From: an uncultured Poribacteria bacterium
GTDB taxonomy: Bacteria; Poribacteria; WGA-4E; WGA-3G
Length of the DNA: 64,000 nt
Reading direction: 5' to 3'
Assembly: GCA_951813545.1 (NCBI GenBank)
Contig: OX638352.1
Coordinates: 930,001-994,000, forward strand
Part shown: positions 52,033 to 59,545 of the stretch, one piece after another
Layout: each line of letters begins with the position of its first letter
Numbering within the stretch: position 1 is the first letter of the stretch
Position numbers and translations under genes: made by a program
Notes under the pieces: generated by a model
Seen by the model: only the letters and a program-made list of their open reading frames with translations
The model's database searches: none
Told to the model about the DNA's origin: nothing

Positions 52033-52137
52033 AGCCGGAAACCATGTCCTAATCGGTTCCAAGAGGTTCAGGGACTCTAACCTAACTCTCGTGTGCAACA
52101 GAGGCTTGCAAACTATACCTTATTAGAAATTACGGCT
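52033..52137. other. structured segment with closing inverted repeat, unknown
   Basis: GGAGCCG at about 52031-52037 faces CGGCTCC at about 52131-52137, closing a ~100-nt segment with internal short pairs (e.g. AGGTT/AACCT). It does not fold as a tRNA: no T-loop GTTC is placed correctly. It could be an ncRNA, a leader, or a repeat. The rest of 52018-52422 shows a weak 87-codon frame on the minus strand that I do not accept. Confidence 0.3.
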
Positions 52138-52422
52138 CCGGCTTACCCAAGGAGGCTTACATATAGATATGAGCAATTTCTGTGCCAATGGAAAAGTGCC
52201 TGTTTTGGGCAATTTGCAGGGTGCATTGCCTACTTTTTGAGCATTTCATGATATAAAAATAGACACTACTCCAATAGCAACAGGAAACCGAGCAAGTTAC
52301 AGAATATCGGCAACGCGGAAGAGCACCACGACTGGAGTCTGTATAATTACACCGACAACCTCCATTGCCCTCCAAAGTCGTCCACAGATTGATATCCCCG
52401 TTCAGACCATGATACATCAATG

Positions 52423-52935
52423 CTACTTCAGGGGCTGAACAGTATACTGTTCAGCCAACATATTTTCTAACAAAGTAGAGTATACTTGATTTAAATCCCT
52501 GAATTTGAGCCGCACGTTTGTAAAGCAGGGACTGTTGACCAATTCTTCTATCTGTGCCGCGGTAAGATTCCCTGATACCAAAATGGGAATTTCCGCTAAG
52601 CATCCGTTGATAAGCTCATCAAGCAACGCTGAGGAAGCCCCATCGCGAACCTCATCCTCTAATAATTTGCCTGTATCAAAAGCGATTTCATCGGGCAGAC
52701 TATTTAAAGCATCGACCCCAATTAACGCCCGAATCTCAGGATTTACCCGTGATACCGCAGCCTTAACATCCGAAAGCGGCATCCCTTCAAGGATAGCCGA
52801 CAGGTCGTCCACAGTGACAACCGCCGGATTTAAGACATCTTGTGCTTCAATTGCGGTATCGCAGGATGTCAACATAAAAGGTAGGGTTACGACTACACTT
52901 GCAACCACGAACATAACTGGTGTTAAATTTCTCAT
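52423..52935 (-). CDS. Lipoprotein of unknown function
   Basis: A 170-residue lipoprotein with ribosome site AAGGAGA before the ATG. The signal peptide 'MRNLTPVMFVVASVVVTLPF' ends in the lipobox MLTSC. The mature protein is mainly helical with Val/Leu-rich segments ('VTVDDLSAILEGMPLSDVKA', 'LLEDEVRDGASSALLDELIN') and two further Cys. No family recognised. It lies between the TolB-like pair and the IS3 element. Confidence 0.7.
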   Translation of the reverse strand: MRNLTPVMFVVASVVVTLPFMLTSCDTAIEAQDVLNPAVVTVDDLSAILEGMPLSDVKAAVSRVNPEIRALIGVDALNSLPDEIAFDTGKLLEDEVRDGASSALLDELINGCLAEIPILVSGNLTAAQIEELVNSPCFTNVRLKFRDLNQVYSTLLENMLAEQYTVQPLK

Positions 52936-52988
52936 TTCATTCTCCTTCTTTAAGTGAATCCTACAGCAGAACGACGGTTAGCAAAATA

Positions 52989-53014
52989 GCTATCAGCCAT
53001 CAGCTGTCAGTCAT
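52989..53014. repeat. half copy of the palindromic GCTATCAGCCATCAGCTGTCAG element
   Basis: This matches one arm of the 42818/62202 repeat family and ends 30 bp before the IS3-family element's left end. Confidence 0.5.
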
Positions 53015-53077
53015 TTGTAGTGGCGTTTGAAGATATAATGAAGTGCCAACGTTTATTCAGACCACAAATTAGCAAAG

Positions 53078-53929
53078 TTAAGCCAAGTTTTTTCGTTGAA
53101 ATTCGATAGGCGTCAAATACCCTAACGCCGCATGCGGGCGTTTCTGGTTATACACCTGTGTGATAAACTGCCGAATGCGGGTTCTTGCTTCGTGGATGTC
53201 CTGATAGTCATTGAGGTGAACTTCTTCCTCCTTGAGCGTTCGGATGAGTCTTTCCGCATACCCGTTCTCCCAAGGACACCCACGATGCGCTACAGAAATC
53301 TCAATGCCATGATGCCTGAGCGTCGAGATGTAGGTGCTTGAAAGATATTGAACGCCTTGATCAGAATGGTGGATCTCTGGAGACCCGTTTTGACACAATG
53401 CCTGTTGTAGCGGTTTCAAGGTCAGAGCTTGCGTCAAATGTTGACTGAGTTTCCACCCTCTTATCATTCGGATGAAGACATCCATGAGCAGAGCAACATA
53501 GATGAAGCGTCCCTTGAGTCGGACATAAGTAATATCACCAACCCAGACCTGATCGCATCTACAGATGTCAAGCGTCTTTAGGCGATTCACATAGGGACGC
53601 ACACCCGCAATGGAGGTCGTCGTTTGACAGATACGTTTGACGGACACCGAGAGGTTCGCAGCTTTCATCAAGCGGGCAACGCGGCGATACCCAACCGTGT
53701 ATCCCTGATTCACCAGCAGCTTTGTGATACGCCTATACCCGTATGTCGGATACGCCGCAGCTAACTGCTCTATTTCATCTCGCAGGACTTCTTCACAAGA
53801 GTCCTTTTTCGGTTGATAATAGAAGGTGCTCCGGGTGAAACCGAGCGTCTCAGAGATCTCTCGAACTGAATACTCCATCCGCAACGCCTCTACGATTTGG
53901 CATTGCTCAGACGGGGTCAACTCAACCAA
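53078..53929 (-). CDS. IS3-family transposase OrfB (integrase core)
   Basis: A 283-codon frame with an rve/DDE domain. First Asp in 'CDQVWVGDITYVRLKGRFIY', second Asp in 'EIHHSDQGVQYLSSTYI', Glu in 'GCPWENGYAERLIRTLKEEE'. The N-terminal HTH_21 region is 'TYGYRRITKLLVNQGYTVGY'. The nominal TTG start at 53929 is probably not used; OrfAB is made by -1 frameshifting on an A8 run in orfA (minus strand 53945-53938). All catalytic residues are present, so the element may be active. Confidence 0.9.
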   Translation of the reverse strand: MVELTPSEQCQIVEALRMEYSVREISETLGFTRSTFYYQPKKDSCEEVLRDEIEQLAAAYPTYGYRRITKLLVNQGYTVGYRRVARLMKAANLSVSVKRICQTTTSIAGVRPYVNRLKTLDICRCDQVWVGDITYVRLKGRFIYVALLMDVFIRMIRGWKLSQHLTQALTLKPLQQALCQNGSPEIHHSDQGVQYLSSTYISTLRHHGIEISVAHRGCPWENGYAERLIRTLKEEEVHLNDYQDIHEARTRIRQFITQVYNQKRPHAALGYLTPIEFQRKNLA

Positions 53930-54207
53930 GTCAATGCTTTTTTTTCGATGTCTAACGCCACGGTCAACCGCCCAACGAGCTGCTCAAGGTGCGCAATACG
54001 CTTCGCTGCCTCGCTGGACTGCTGATCCGTGCCAGCAAACACAGACACCGCATTTTCAAGGAACCGCTGCTTCCACTTCGAGACCTGGTCTTCGCTGAGG
54101 TTATGTCGCCTACACAGTTCTGCTTGCGAACTTTCACCGCTGAGTGCTTCAAGAACGACCTCCGTTTTAAACTCCGGAGTGAAGGTTCTTCGTTTTCGTT
54201 TCGCCAT
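53917..54207 (-). CDS. IS3-family transposase OrfA (HTH)
   Basis: A 96-residue protein with the IS3/IS911 HTH: 'RRTFTPEFKTEVVLEALSGE', 'SQAELCRRHNLSEDQVSKWK', and a leucine-zipper-like end 'RIAHLEQLVGRLTVALDIEK'. ATG 54207 has GGAG upstream. The A8G slippery stretch (53945-53937) near its end would shift ribosomes by -1 into orfB, as is standard for this family. Confidence 0.9.
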   Translation of the reverse strand: MAKRKRRTFTPEFKTEVVLEALSGESSQAELCRRHNLSEDQVSKWKQRFLENAVSVFAGTDQQSSEAAKRIAHLEQLVGRLTVALDIEKKALTWLS

Positions 54208-54303
54208 CGGAATGCTCCTTTCTGTGAGATTGTATTGTATCACAATCTTGGTTTAGAGGGTGGTCTGAATTTCCGATGGCAGTACATAAGATAGGTTCTG
54301 AGA

Positions 54304-55758
54304 TCAACCCTTTACGACCCCGATGGGCCGAAGGCGTGCGACGCGGCGCGAGAGTCCTGCTTTGTCAACAACACGGACGACTTCGTCAACATCCTTGTAA
54401 GCCTCGGAGACCTCTTCTTGGAGGGTACGCCTGCCTTCTGCACGGACGTAGATACCCTGTGCCTCCAAATCTTTCTGGATAGAACGTCCCTTCGTCAAGG
54501 CGATCGCCTTCCGTCGTGAGAGCACTCTACCGGCACCGTGACAGGTTGTGCCCCATGTCTCTGCCATCGCCCCCGGATTACCAACAAGTACGTAAGAGGC
54601 TGTCCCCATATCGCCAGGGATTAGGACGGGTTGCCCGACTTTCTGGTATTTATCGGGAATCTCAGGATGTCCTGCTGGAAACGCACGTGTCGCGCCCTTG
54701 CGATGGATAAACAGCTCGCGTTCTTTTCCATCAACGGTGTGTTTCTCAAACTTTCCGATGTTATGTGCGACATCATAGACGAGTTCTAAGCCGAGTTCAT
54801 CTTCCGTCGTCTCAAAAAACTGCATGAAGGTCTGACGAACGAGGTGCATAATACACTGCCGATTGTTCCACGCATAGTTGGCACTACACGCCATGGCGGT
54901 GATGTAATCCTGTCCTTCGGGTGAGTTAATCGGTGCGGAGGCGAGCTGCCGGTCAGGGAGTTTGATGCCGTATCTCTCGGCAACTTTGACCCAACTCTTG
55001 ACGTGCTCATCACAGATCTGGTAGCCGAAGCCGCGTGAACCGGTATGAATCATGACACAGATGTTGCCTTCGCTCAATCCCATCGCATCGGCGGCTTCTC
55101 GGTAAAAAATGCGATCAACGGCTTGGACTTCAAGGAAATGGTTGCCTGAACCGAGGGTACCGAGCTGGTTCTTGCCGCGTTCTAAGGCGCGTTGGCTCGC
55201 CGCGTCAGCATTCGCGTGTTGGAGAAAACCGGTCGCCTCTGTAAAATTCAGGTCGTTCGGATTTCCGTATTCCCGATCAATTGCCCACCGCGCGCCTTTC
55301 TCCAACATCCGCCGCTCTTCTTGGACAGTGAGGCGAATTTTGCCGCTGGAGCCGACACCACACGGGACGTTCTCGAACAACTTGGCGACAAGTTCTTTCC
55401 GCTTCCCGTCAAGTTGTGAAATATCAAGATTCGTCCGGATGAGTCGGACCCCGCAATTGATGTCGTAACCGATGCCGCCGGGAGAGACGACACCATCTGC
55501 CTTTGGATCTGTGGCGGCTACACCACCGATGACAAAGCCGTAACCCCAGTGTAAATCAGGCATCGCGAGGGAGTGTTTGACTATGCCAGGGAGGTGCGCG
55601 ACGTTTGCAACCTGTTGCAACGCCTCGTCGCTCTTTGACTGTTCAAGGAGTTTCTCGTTGGCGTATACAATGCCATCAACACGCATCCCTTTCATGTAAC
55701 TTTTTGGGATGCGCCAGCGGTATTCATCGATTTTTTGGAGTGTTATGTTTTGTGCCAT
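54304..55758 (-). CDS. rtcB: RNA-splicing ligase RtcB
   Basis: A 484-residue GTP-dependent 3'-phosphate/5'-OH RNA ligase. Motifs: 'MPDLHWGYGFVIGGVAATDP', 'GGIGYDINCGVRLIRTNL' (metal Asp and Cys), 'LGTLGSGNHFLEVQAVD' with HFLE, 'VMIHTGSRGFGYQIC', 'VYDVAHNIGKFEKHTVDGKE' and 'CHGAGRVLSRRKAI' (guanylylated His). It repairs or splices RNA with 2',3'-cyclic phosphate ends. No archease gene is next to it. The length and all catalytic motifs are normal. Confidence 0.94.
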   Translation of the reverse strand: MAQNITLQKIDEYRWRIPKSYMKGMRVDGIVYANEKLLEQSKSDEALQQVANVAHLPGIVKHSLAMPDLHWGYGFVIGGVAATDPKADGVVSPGGIGYDINCGVRLIRTNLDISQLDGKRKELVAKLFENVPCGVGSSGKIRLTVQEERRMLEKGARWAIDREYGNPNDLNFTEATGFLQHANADAASQRALERGKNQLGTLGSGNHFLEVQAVDRIFYREAADAMGLSEGNICVMIHTGSRGFGYQICDEHVKSWVKVAERYGIKLPDRQLASAPINSPEGQDYITAMACSANYAWNNRQCIMHLVRQTFMQFFETTEDELGLELVYDVAHNIGKFEKHTVDGKERELFIHRKGATRAFPAGHPEIPDKYQKVGQPVLIPGDMGTASYVLVGNPGAMAETWGTTCHGAGRVLSRRKAIALTKGRSIQKDLEAQGIYVRAEGRRTLQEEVSEAYKDVDEVVRVVDKAGLSRRVARLRPIGVVKG

Positions 55759-55797
55759 GATAGTAATTTCCGATGTGTTTTTTATTATTATATTTTC

Positions 55798-56403
55798 TCA
55801 CGCCTTTTGTTCAACCATACTCGTGAGGATACCAAGAATCTTGTCGCACTGCGCGATTTGATAGGCAGCCATGTCAATGTAGAGTTTCTTTCCCGTCAGT
55901 TTGAGGAAAAGCCAATCTATTCCAGATGTGATGGCCCCATAAATGCAAGTGATGTCATTCCCTTCCTCAGCGTTAAAACGTTGGGCAGCGACCATTTCCG
56001 CAACGCATTGTCCGAGTCCAAATAGCAAGTCATCTTTCTTCGCTTCAACAAGGATAATGATAGGTGCCTTTAAAGAAAATTGGCGCGGCGAGAGACTTAT
56101 CACAAAATCGCACACACCGGTCAGATTGGCATCAGCATCAACATTGAACTCAATCCCTGAAAAAAAACTGATACGGTGCTCTAATTGTTCGCGGAGTTCA
56201 ACGAGGACATTAGCGACAATTAACTCTGATTTGACTTTTTCTGTGCCGATAGCATGGGCTAAAGGTATGTTCCGCGCTAACACGGCGGTGAGCAGTTCAC
56301 TCGGCCTCACCGGTTCACTGGCAGCGAAGATACCGGCGGCATCAACCTCTTCCAAATCAAACGCTTCCAGCACTGTGTCTAAAGTAAAATTGCTATACGC
56401 CAT
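55798..56403 (-). CDS. PD-(D/E)XK nuclease-superfamily-like protein
   Basis: A 201-residue protein. The core 'TGVCDFVISLSPRQFSLKAP' followed by 'IIILVEAKKDDLLFGLGQCV' gives the D...E-x-K pattern of PD-(D/E)XK nucleases, with a Gln in the next helix. Similar uncharacterised cyanobacterial proteins end with 'YGAITSGIDWLFLKLTG'-like text, also present here. No DNA target can be inferred. AAGGAG precedes the ATG. It is the gene upstream of rtcB on the same strand, 39 nt apart. Confidence 0.65.
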   Translation of the reverse strand: MAYSNFTLDTVLEAFDLEEVDAAGIFAASEPVRPSELLTAVLARNIPLAHAIGTEKVKSELIVANVLVELREQLEHRISFFSGIEFNVDADANLTGVCDFVISLSPRQFSLKAPIIILVEAKKDDLLFGLGQCVAEMVAAQRFNAEEGNDITCIYGAITSGIDWLFLKLTGKKLYIDMAAYQIAQCDKILGILTSMVEQKA

Positions 56404-56563
56404 TTGAGGGAATCTCCTTGTAACAATTTTGCCGGTACGGGAGGTGTTGCAACCGCGATGCCCCGTCTATAACGGAATGTTTAGGTTATATTTCTATTAT
56501 ACAGCATTTTTCTGGAGAACTCAACATCTTTATCTCAAAACTATCAGTCATCAGCAAAGAAAA

Positions 56564-56585
56564 GGTGCGGTTAGGAAACCGCACC
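56564..56585. repeat. hairpin repeat GGTGCGGTT-AGGA-AACCGCACC
   Basis: A perfect 9-bp stem with loop AGGA, followed by 'taccgg'. Its stem differs at paired positions from GGCGAGGTT-AGGA-AACCTCGCC at 59497, so pairing is kept while sequence changes. Confidence 0.75.
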
Positions 56586-56668
56586 TACCGGGCTTGGGGA
56601 CCGAGACTGTCCCTTTTACTTAAACTGACACTTATGGGCTTCACATGCGTTCAACCCAACCTACAAGG

Positions 56669-57994
56669 CTACAACGCCGATAACTCTGGCAATTCTATCC
56701 ATTTGCGGGTTTGCCACGATTCCATGCCCTTTTCTGCCAACTGCACACCTTTTGCGCCTGCAAGCAGCGTCCAGAGGAACGGTTCATCGGCGACGACGTG
56801 TCGGAGGAAGAGTTCCCACTGTGCTCTAAAGGCGTTCTCGTAGGTTTCCTGTTCTGGAATTTTGAGCCATCCGTCAAAGAATTTGATCGGTTGTTCAATG
56901 TCAGGATTCCAGACGGGACGTGGAGTGCCAGAGAGTGGTTGAATCCAGCAATCTCTCAAACCGACAATAGCGGATCCGTTCAAGCCGTCTACGTGTATCG
57001 TCAGCAGATCGTCACGGCGGACTCTGACTGCCCAGGAAGAGTTAAAATGCGCAATGATACCGTTCTCTAATTCAAACGTCGCATAAGCAGCGTCCTCAGC
57101 CGTACACGCGTATGGTTTGCTTTCTTCATCCCATCGTTGTGGTAGATGCGTGGCAGCGATACAGGAAACACCTTTCACCGCGCCAAAAAGGTTGTCGATA
57201 ACGTATCGCCAGTGGCTGAACATATCAAGAATAATGCCACCCCCATCTTCGACCCGATAGTTCCACGATGGACGTTGCGTTGGGATGGCATCGCCTTGGA
57301 AAACCCAATAGCCGAACTCGCCACGGACAGCGATAATCTTTCCGAAAAAGTCGGCATCTATCAAGCGTTTCAGTTTCTGAATGCCGGGTAACCAGAGTTT
57401 GTCCTGAACGACTCCGTTTTTGAGTCCTGCCTTCGCGGCCTGTTCATAGAGACGATACGCATCAGCAGTTGTGGTAGCAGTCGGTTTTTCACAATAGATG
57501 TGTTTACCTGCTGATATTGCGGCTTGGACTGCATCGACTCGACGGGACGTAACCTGTGCGTCGAAATAGACGCTATAAGCGTCATCGGCGAGGGCAGCGT
57601 CAAGATCCGTGCTCCACTTCTCAACACCGGTGGTTTCGGAGAGATGCTCTAATTTCGCAGGGTTTCGTCCGACGAGAAACGGGTCGGGCATAATCACTTC
57701 GCCGTCACCAATTGGGATACCACCTTCTTCTGCGATTGCCAAGATAGAACGGATGAGGTGCTGGTTTGTTCCCATCCTGCCGGTGACACCGTTCATGATG
57801 ATACCGACGCGGTGGGTTTTAGCAGCGTTTGACCCCATTTGAGCCTGCATTTCTTTGAACCATTTTGCCTGAAGTGCAGAACGAATCGCTTGTGGTCTCT
57901 TACCTAAATGTTGCGCTATAGCATAGAAAGTATTTTCAGCGTTATATAATTCTACAATCTTTCTACGTTCTTCCTCTGTGTACCTATTGCTCAT
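56669..57994 (-). CDS. Gfo/Idh/MocA oxidoreductase with N-terminal helix-turn-helix
   Basis: A 441-residue protein. ATG 57994 is preceded by AAAGG. Residues 1-~50 ('SNRYTEEERRKIVELYNAEN', 'TFYAIAQHLGKRPQAIRSAL') form a homeodomain-like helix-turn-helix. The oxidoreductase begins at ~60: 'HRVGIIMNGVTGRMGTNQHL', catalytic EKP in 'KHIYCEKPTATTTADAYRLY', and 'RVEDGGGIILDMFSHWRYVI' in the C-domain. The fusion suggests an enzyme that also binds DNA, or a regulator derived from a dehydrogenase. The neighbour upstream is a cupin gene 74 nt away. Confidence 0.82.
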   Translation of the reverse strand: MSNRYTEEERRKIVELYNAENTFYAIAQHLGKRPQAIRSALQAKWFKEMQAQMGSNAAKTHRVGIIMNGVTGRMGTNQHLIRSILAIAEEGGIPIGDGEVIMPDPFLVGRNPAKLEHLSETTGVEKWSTDLDAALADDAYSVYFDAQVTSRRVDAVQAAISAGKHIYCEKPTATTTADAYRLYEQAAKAGLKNGVVQDKLWLPGIQKLKRLIDADFFGKIIAVRGEFGYWVFQGDAIPTQRPSWNYRVEDGGGIILDMFSHWRYVIDNLFGAVKGVSCIAATHLPQRWDEESKPYACTAEDAAYATFELENGIIAHFNSSWAVRVRRDDLLTIHVDGLNGSAIVGLRDCWIQPLSGTPRPVWNPDIEQPIKFFDGWLKIPEQETYENAFRAQWELFLRHVVADEPFLWTLLAGAKGVQLAEKGMESWQTRKWIELPELSAL

Positions 57995-58068
57995 AATCTC
58001 AGTACCTTTGCCATTCGATTTTCTCAGGGAAAAAATTAAAAATAAAATGTAACAAAACTGTTCATCAA

Positions 58069-58521
58069 TCACTCAGAACTTGGCTTATCAGTGCATTGGG
58101 GTGCTGCGCCTTCCGGGAGTGGTGGTGCATCGACACCGGCTTTCGGGAGTGTGCCAGCGAGTTCCTGTTTCCAATGCGCCACATCGCCCGCGGGTCCATA
58201 GCAGTAGACCATTTTCATTGGTGCGTCACTGGTGTTCGTCAACTGGTGGAAGACCCACGACGGAATAAAAACGGTCTGACCTGTGGAGAGCGTTTGGCGT
58301 TCCTCACCGAGGCACATTTCGCCTTCGCCTTCAACGATGAAGTAAATCTCTTCCTGTTCGTGGTTGTGCCACGGGACTTGTCCACCGTTGGGTTCTAAGA
58401 CGACGAACCCCATACAGAATTCGTCTATCTGGATCGAAGATGCACCGCCGACGAGATTTTTGGTGCGTCTACGGGCGGGATAGGTGCGCCCTTCAATTTC
58501 ATTTAGATCTGCGATTAGCAT
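58069..58521 (-). CDS. Cupin-domain protein
   Basis: A 150-residue single cupin. Motif 1 is 'QVPWHNHEQEEIYFIVEGEG' with two His and Glu, motif 2 'VFIPSWVFHQLTNTSDAPM' with the last His. It binds a metal and may be an isomerase, dioxygenase or sugar-binding protein. It is upstream of the HTH-oxidoreductase gene on the same strand and may act in the same pathway. Confidence 0.83.
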   Translation of the reverse strand: MLIADLNEIEGRTYPARRRTKNLVGGASSIQIDEFCMGFVVLEPNGGQVPWHNHEQEEIYFIVEGEGEMCLGEERQTLSTGQTVFIPSWVFHQLTNTSDAPMKMVYCYGPAGDVAHWKQELAGTLPKAGVDAPPLPEGAAPQCTDKPSSE

Positions 58522-58737
58522 TTTTTGTTCTCAACCCTCTATTTCAGACTACCAGTTTGGCAATCCAGTTTTGATTAATTTGTGATCTGTGTTCGCGGTT
58601 TGAATGGTAGAAATGGAGAGCAACCTATGGCTTTCCTATTCAAGACTCTATTTATCCTCCCCGTGATTCAGGGAACAAAGGGTTACCTAAACTTCGTCTT
58701 TTACGCCCTTGTATGTGCGTTCTACAAGACTGGAATA

Positions 58738-59337
58738 CTACTCAAAAAGTTCCGCCACCTGACAAGAAAATCCTTTGATGACCTCTTCACCGGTGAGGGT
58801 ATCATTCCGCGTGAGCAGTGTAATGTCTACTTCTGAACGATAGACTGTTACTGTTTTGGATCGGGGTTTAAGGACCCATACCAGTTGTGTGCCTGCTTCA
58901 AGATAGGCGAATGCCTTTTCCTCAATCTGGAGCGATACGTCCGTCCGAGAAACCACCTCAACGGCAAGATCTGGCGGGATCGGAAAGGTTTTGCTCCTGT
59001 CAGCAGGAAGCCTATCTGTTAAAACGAAGGCTACATCCGGCATCAGCACTCGTTCGCCAACTCGGAAACCTGTGTCTGGCATATAGACACGCCCAAGTTT
59101 GTTTTCACGGACATGCAAACTCAAAAACCAGAACAAATCCGCACTAATATCACCATGTTCCGCTGAGGTCGGCGGCATAGGCACTAATTCTCCTTTAATG
59201 TATTCATATCCCTGTAAGTCGCTTTCAAGGAATTCCTCCAACGTCATTTTAATAGGTTTAGGAGGGAGTCCTTCTTGCGAGAGTAGGGCATCGGGGTTTC
59301 CGTCGGCAGGTAGTGCACCAAATTCTTGTGCGTTCAT
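58738..59337 (-). CDS. Uma2-family (DUF820) putative endonuclease
   Basis: A 199-residue protein of the PD-(D/E)XK fold: 'KMTLEEFLESDLQGYEYIKG', 'ELVPMPPTSAEHGDISADLF', 'MPDVAFVLTDRLP' (Asp), 'PDLAVEVVSRTDVSLQIEEK' (Glu and Lys) and 'EAGTQLVWVLKP'. The family is highly expanded in cyanobacteria and some other phyla; its role is unknown. ATG 59337 has GAGGTG upstream, better than the longer start at 59370. Confidence 0.88.
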   Translation of the reverse strand: MNAQEFGALPADGNPDALLSQEGLPPKPIKMTLEEFLESDLQGYEYIKGELVPMPPTSAEHGDISADLFWFLSLHVRENKLGRVYMPDTGFRVGERVLMPDVAFVLTDRLPADRSKTFPIPPDLAVEVVSRTDVSLQIEEKAFAYLEAGTQLVWVLKPRSKTVTVYRSEVDITLLTRNDTLTGEEVIKGFSCQVAELFE

Positions 59338-59422
59338 GTTTTCACCTCGCGATACGTTTACGAGAGTCATCGAACATGTATGAAAGTTAAAAAATTAGTA
59401 TCGGAGCGATTCTCTCAAGTCT

Positions 59423-59520
59423 CGGTGCGGTTGGAATGCAGATCGCATTTGGGGGAGTACGCCACAAAACCGCACCTACCGGATTTTGGATCATAGTGGC
59501 GAGGTTAGGAAACCTCGCCA
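59423..59520. repeat. two nested/adjacent hairpin repeats upstream of ppdK 3' end
   Basis: GGTGCGGTT (from 59423) faces AACCGCACC (59468-59477) followed by 'taccgg', with ~45 nt between. Immediately after is GGCGAGGTT-AGGA-AACCTCGCC (59498-59519) followed by 'aacaaaca'. Both stem types of the family thus occur side by side. Confidence 0.7.
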
Positions 59521-59545
59521 ACAAACAGATCTGCGTAAGTCCAGA

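Larger units (their letters stand above)
53044..54281 (-). mobile_element. IS3-family insertion sequence (~1.24 kb)
   Basis: The ends TGCCAACGTTTATTCAGACC (from 53044) and, inverted at the right, TGCCATCGGAAATTCAGACC (to 54281) are imperfect terminal repeats, starting with the TG typical of IS3. They enclose overlapping orfA and orfB. I see no convincing target duplication. The right end is 22 bp from the rtcB stop codon, so rtcB itself is intact. Confidence 0.85.

Noticed and set aside
52031..52137. tRNA gene
   Set aside because: The 7-bp closing stem is suggestive, but there is no T-loop or anticodon arm in the right place and the length is wrong.
52157..52420. 87-codon Cys-rich minus-strand ORF
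   Set aside because: No ribosome site, no family features, odd composition; treated as non-coding.
58624..58836. Hydrophobic plus-strand ORF (MAFLFKTLFILPVIQG...)
   Set aside because: No ribosome site, overlaps the Uma2 gene antisense and looks like a chance frame.
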